A stretch of 64,000 nucleotides of DNA, from the NCBI RefSeq assembly GCF_014905175.1, contig NC_057792.1, forward strand, positions 7,006,001 through 7,070,000, given 5' to 3'. The position numbers were made by a program, and so were the translations under genes. How positions within the stretch are numbered: position 1 is the first letter of the stretch; every line of letters starts with the position of its first letter. The notes under the pieces are model-generated. The model was not told where the DNA came from, did not search any database, and was given only the letters and a program-made list of their open reading frames with translations. Below are positions 60,737-64,000 of the stretch, one piece after another. Source of the DNA: Aphidius gifuensis. Lineage: Eukaryota; Arthropoda; Insecta; Hymenoptera; Braconidae.

Positions 60737-63160
60737 ATGGGAGAACCAAGTCAAAATGGAACGATAAACGAATCAACACATAATGAACCAGAAGAGGTAA
60801 TTAGCATGCTTCGTATATATTTTAAATGTGTAATAAAATAATTCTTTTCAATAATTTTATAATTTTATGATGTTTTAGATTGATGAACAAATACCATCTT
60901 GTTCAACAAATTTGGATAATCCTGGTTATCCTGGTTTCATCGAGGCAGTAAGACAAGCAAAAAGAAAAAAAAAATCACGTGATGCATCATTTGAAATACT
61001 TTTTCCATATTTACCTGAATCAGTCAAAAAACAGCATGATTTCAATTTAAATGAATGGTGGAATTATTGTTTAGGTGAAAATAAAGATCCACTGGAAACT
61101 GATTTATCAGCTGTAATTGGTTATCTTGGAAAAAAATTAGATGTTGGTACATCACGTGATGATTTTGAATCAATTACATCGTCAGTTTGTCTTATTGCAT
61201 CTGATAAAATGGAAAAGCAAATTAATGAATCGAGCTTTATACTTTCAGTACTTGCTAAATATTTATCTGTAGATAATACAGATTACTATAAAACACCAGA
61301 ATCATCATGTCAAAATGATTCAAAAATGCAATATGCAACAAAAACATCATCAATACAAATTGAAAATGTAAGAAAATCTAAATTACCTGAGCTAATTCAT
61401 TTATCAGATAATGATTTAGATGCTGAGTCACCATCAACATCACTACAAAAGTCAAAAAATTCATCGAATAATAGGCCTACAAACTGTAAAAGCAGTCGTG
61501 TGTTTTCACCAAGAGTAGTTGGTAATCCACAGCTGACACTATCAATGGATTCACTAACACCAACATCAAAATCACCACGACAAGAATCGAAGAAAAAAGT
61601 TAGTGATAATAATATGACAAACAAACTAATAACTCGATCTATCAACGGTCAACAAACACAAGTAGTTAAGATGCCCGAAAGAAATACGAAAAATCAGAAG
61701 ACAACAATTGAAAATACTCCTCAAGTGGTAAGAATTTTTTATTAAACTTTAAAATATGTAAATTGTGTTATAAACAAAAAAATCATTAAATTTATTTTAT
61801 TTTTCAGCCATCAAATAATGTCGTTGTTGATGATGAATCGGATTTAATGAATCCAACAATGCCAATACTATCAATAAAACAAGAACCAGATGAATATATA
61901 CAACAGCAAGAATCAACACTACCAGCTGCAAATAATACTCATACAATTAATCCTTTTACAAAAACAATAACACAAGCAAGAAGACCATCAACACCAGCAA
62001 AATTACCAGTGCATCATAATATACAAACATTAACACCATGTCAAATAAATACAAATGTATGGAGGCGCTTCAGTAAAGAAATAAGACAAAAAAGAGTTTG
62101 GAACACTGTTAATTTACAAACTAAATTACTATTAGGTAATGCGGCTCTAAAAAATCAACAACCACAAAAAGCTCGATCATATTTACAAAACAAATCACCA
62201 GTACAATCAGTTTATACAAATCAATCACCAGAAAGACCTGAACAATCAATGAATTTTGATAATTCAGAAACTAATTCAATACCACCAGAGTTATCTCATA
62301 GATCAAGAAATTCTGGTTATTCATATAATGAAATAGAAGTATCACGTAATACTGATGGTTATGCATTTTTACAAGAAGCCATTGATAATCCACAAACAGC
62401 AATTGTACAATATCAAGTTGAAGGTAATACTGTTAACATTTTGGTTTTTGAGCCAAATGGTGAACAAAGTTTAACAACATCTGATATACCAAATGAAGAA
62501 TGTACTATTACTGATTTACTTGAGCAAGCTGGTGTACCATTTAATGAAACAACAATAGTAACACTTGTTAAAGATCCAACATTAAAAATAAATTATATTG
62601 TTGAAAGTGAAGCTGGAACAAGTGATGAATCAAATAATGCAAATGATGAATCAACAAATAACGATAACACACAATTAACATTACCTGTTATTATTGAAAA
62701 ACCCAAATTTATTGATGGGAAAGTTGCAGTTTGTGATAATTGTGACTTAAAATCAATGGATTTTAATCGTTGTTATCCATGTAAGGAAAAAATTTCAAGT
62801 AATCCAAAAACACAGTTAGATACAAGGAATCCAGTACAAAAAAGGATCAATATGATGTCAATTAATGAGTTTTACAGAAGTTTAGCAAACACCAATCTCA
62901 GAATTAATAATTTTGTTGATAATATTTCACCTCATACAATTTGCTCAACATCGAAAAGTGGAAACTCATTATCATCTGATAAAAATAATACAACTAGCTC
63001 CAATTATAATAGTGAAAGCAGCATTCAAATGAATACTAATAATAATAAACGTAAACGTTCACAGCTACAAGTAACAGCTGAGCAAGAAAATTCAAATGAA
63101 AATTTACCCTCTATAAGTGGCTGGAATCAAATGAAAAAAAAATTTTCACCTGAAAAATAA
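60737..63160 (+). CDS. Tandem family copy G: N-domain, beta-grasp-like, one zinc ribbon, basic tail; no PH-like segment
   Basis: Exons 60737-60796, 60879-61727 and 61808-63160; 753 aa. Exon 1 ends NEPEE directly at the donor, like copy A, without the acidic second exon of B-F. The core-binding-like domain is intact (YPGFIEAVRQAKRKKK, LPESVKKQHDFNLNEWWNYC, KLDVGTSRDDFESI). The SIM-like spot reads PELIHLSDNDLD. Exon 3: linker, beta-grasp-like segment at about 490-573 (ECTITDLLEQAGVPFNETT), zinc ribbon at about 600-635 (CDNCDLKSMDFNRCYPC), tail NNNKRKRSQLQVTAEQENSN. The PH-like segment is absent: the ribbon runs straight into the tail. It sits behind a different upstream region and is the most diverged full copy. 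Confidence 0.74.
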
Positions 63161-63751
63161 TGTACATCTAATAATGTTAATTGTGAACTAATTACATGAT
63201 CATTTTTTTAAATTTTAAATCAGGGTTTTTAAAGAATAAATAAAAAATAAGGCATACTTTGTAATTTACTAGGAAATTTAATGTTCCAATCTTAGGAGCA
63301 TTAGTATAAAAAAATTATATGTTTGTGTTTTTTAACATTTGCAGTGACTTATTATTTTTACTTACCATACAAAATTATGAATGAACTCCATAAAATATTT
63401 TGTTAATAAAGATTTCCTATAAATAATTAATTTTTTAATTGTTTTTTTTTTGTTTTCTTTTTAACGCAAGTATCAACTCGAGATACATATAATACTTACT
63501 AATAATTTTAAATTCCTCAGCCATTAAAAAATTTTTTATCGGGCAGCCAATCAAATCACTTCAAAGTAAAAATAAAAAAAACATATGGGTTATGTAATAT
63601 CTCATGTTGACACAATTGGACACAATAAATAATCGTAGAACATTCTCTATTCTCAAGTCTAAATATCAATAATACCTATAATATTTAATAATTATAATTG
63701 ATTTAGTACAATTTTTCTAAAAATTAAAACGTGTCATATTATATTTAAATA
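63161..63751 (+). repeat. Copy G 3' flank and shortened upstream block of copy H
   Basis: GCAGTGACTTATTATTTTTA and GAACTCCATAAAATATT (about 63344-63400) are from the usual flank. At 63541-63598 GGGCAGCCAATCAAATCACT and ACATATGGGTTATGTAATAT repeat the CCAAT and GGGTTATG part of the upstream block; the GTCAGCGCACAA part is missing. Confidence 0.6.
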
Positions 63752-64000
63752 ATGGAAAAACAAGGTCAAAATGTAACAACAACAGCAATCAAAGAAGGTA
63801 AAACAATTAATTAATTTCCCTACATATTGTTATTATAATTTTCTGTTCGTCGAATGGGTTGTTATAATTCTCTTACTGTATTATTCACTGAGTTGTTTTC
63901 TTAATATTTTAAAGAATTCAGTGGAGATATGGCAATTCAACTAGATTCTATAAAAGAAGAAGTGTTGGATAAAGATGAAAAAAATGGTGAAATTTTAAGG
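63752..64000 (+). CDS. Tandem family copy H, 5' part (cut by window end)
   Basis: Exon 1 63752-63797 (MEKQGQNVTTTAIKE, donor after G) and exon 2 from 63915 (EFSGDMAIQLDSIKEEVLDK, running to the window edge). This is the same start and exon pattern as copies B-F, including the IKEE site. The rest lies beyond the window, so domain content is unknown. Confidence 0.7.

Noticed and set aside
20914..64000. The array as an active transposon or integrated virus
   Set aside because: No transposase, reverse transcriptase, recombinase catalytic domain, capsid gene, terminal repeats or target-site duplications were seen around the copies. Introns and conserved upstream blocks fit host genes.
1..64000. 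tRNA genes
   Set aside because: Scanning for GGTTCGA-type B boxes with matching A boxes gave no convincing cloverleaf; only isolated partial matches in A/T sequence.

Overview
This is a very AT-rich stretch of an animal nuclear genome. Genes are split by short GT-AG introns, there are long homopolymer runs, and the proteins look insect-like. The gene set (TRAPPC11, TFIIH p44, an insect-type cationic amino-acid transporter, TECPR1/Pex23, a spliceosomal U5 snRNA) fits a holometabolous insect. I lean towards a parasitoid hymenopteran because of the extreme AT content and the protease/serpin plus lineage-specific tandem family, but that is inference.

Left part (1-19 kb): conserved housekeeping genes. 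In order: a three-exon gene for a 104-residue helical protein (- strand, 1104-1549); TRAPPC11 (-, 1841-5481, 4 coding exons, about 1109 aa); GTF2H2 (+, 6051-7791, 7 exons, 404 aa), which is head-to-head with TRAPPC11; a CAT-type amino-acid transporter (+, 10175-13583, 8 coding exons, 595 aa) with a distant 5' non-coding exon near 8.2 kb; and TECPR1 (-, 14149-18425, 2 coding exons, 1397 aa). A U5 snRNA gene lies at about 19679-19798.

Right part (20.9-64 kb): an accessory tandem array. It holds seven full copies (A-G) and the start of an eighth (H) of one unrecognised multi-domain gene family, all on the + strand. The fullest copies carry: (1) an N-terminal domain resembling the core-binding (SAM-like) domain of tyrosine recombinases, with no recombinase catalytic domain; (2) an acidic motif that reads as a SUMO-interacting motif; (3) a beta-grasp-like segment; (4) one or two small zinc ribbons, C-x2-C-x9-C-x2-C; (5) a conserved PH-like segment; (6) basic KRKR/KKRK tails. 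Copies differ by clean loss of modules. I infer a nuclear, SUMO-linked family built partly from a domesticated recombinase fragment. This is the strongest candidate here for something undescribed.

Between copies A and B are a 49-residue peptide gene, a broken U5 copy, a chymotrypsin-like secreted serine protease (27612-28983) and a secreted serpin (29682-31641). Serpin fragments upstream of copy A and copy C, and the U5 duplicate, show that the region grew by segmental duplication of a unit ordered U5 / protease-serpin / family gene, followed by deletions. From 55 to 60.7 kb the sequence is mostly featureless, apart from a small cysteine-containing ORF with a decayed neighbour and a GC-rich inverted repeat just upstream of copy G.

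Exon joins were derived by eye from splice signals and reading-frame phase. A shift of one or two bases at an end is possible.
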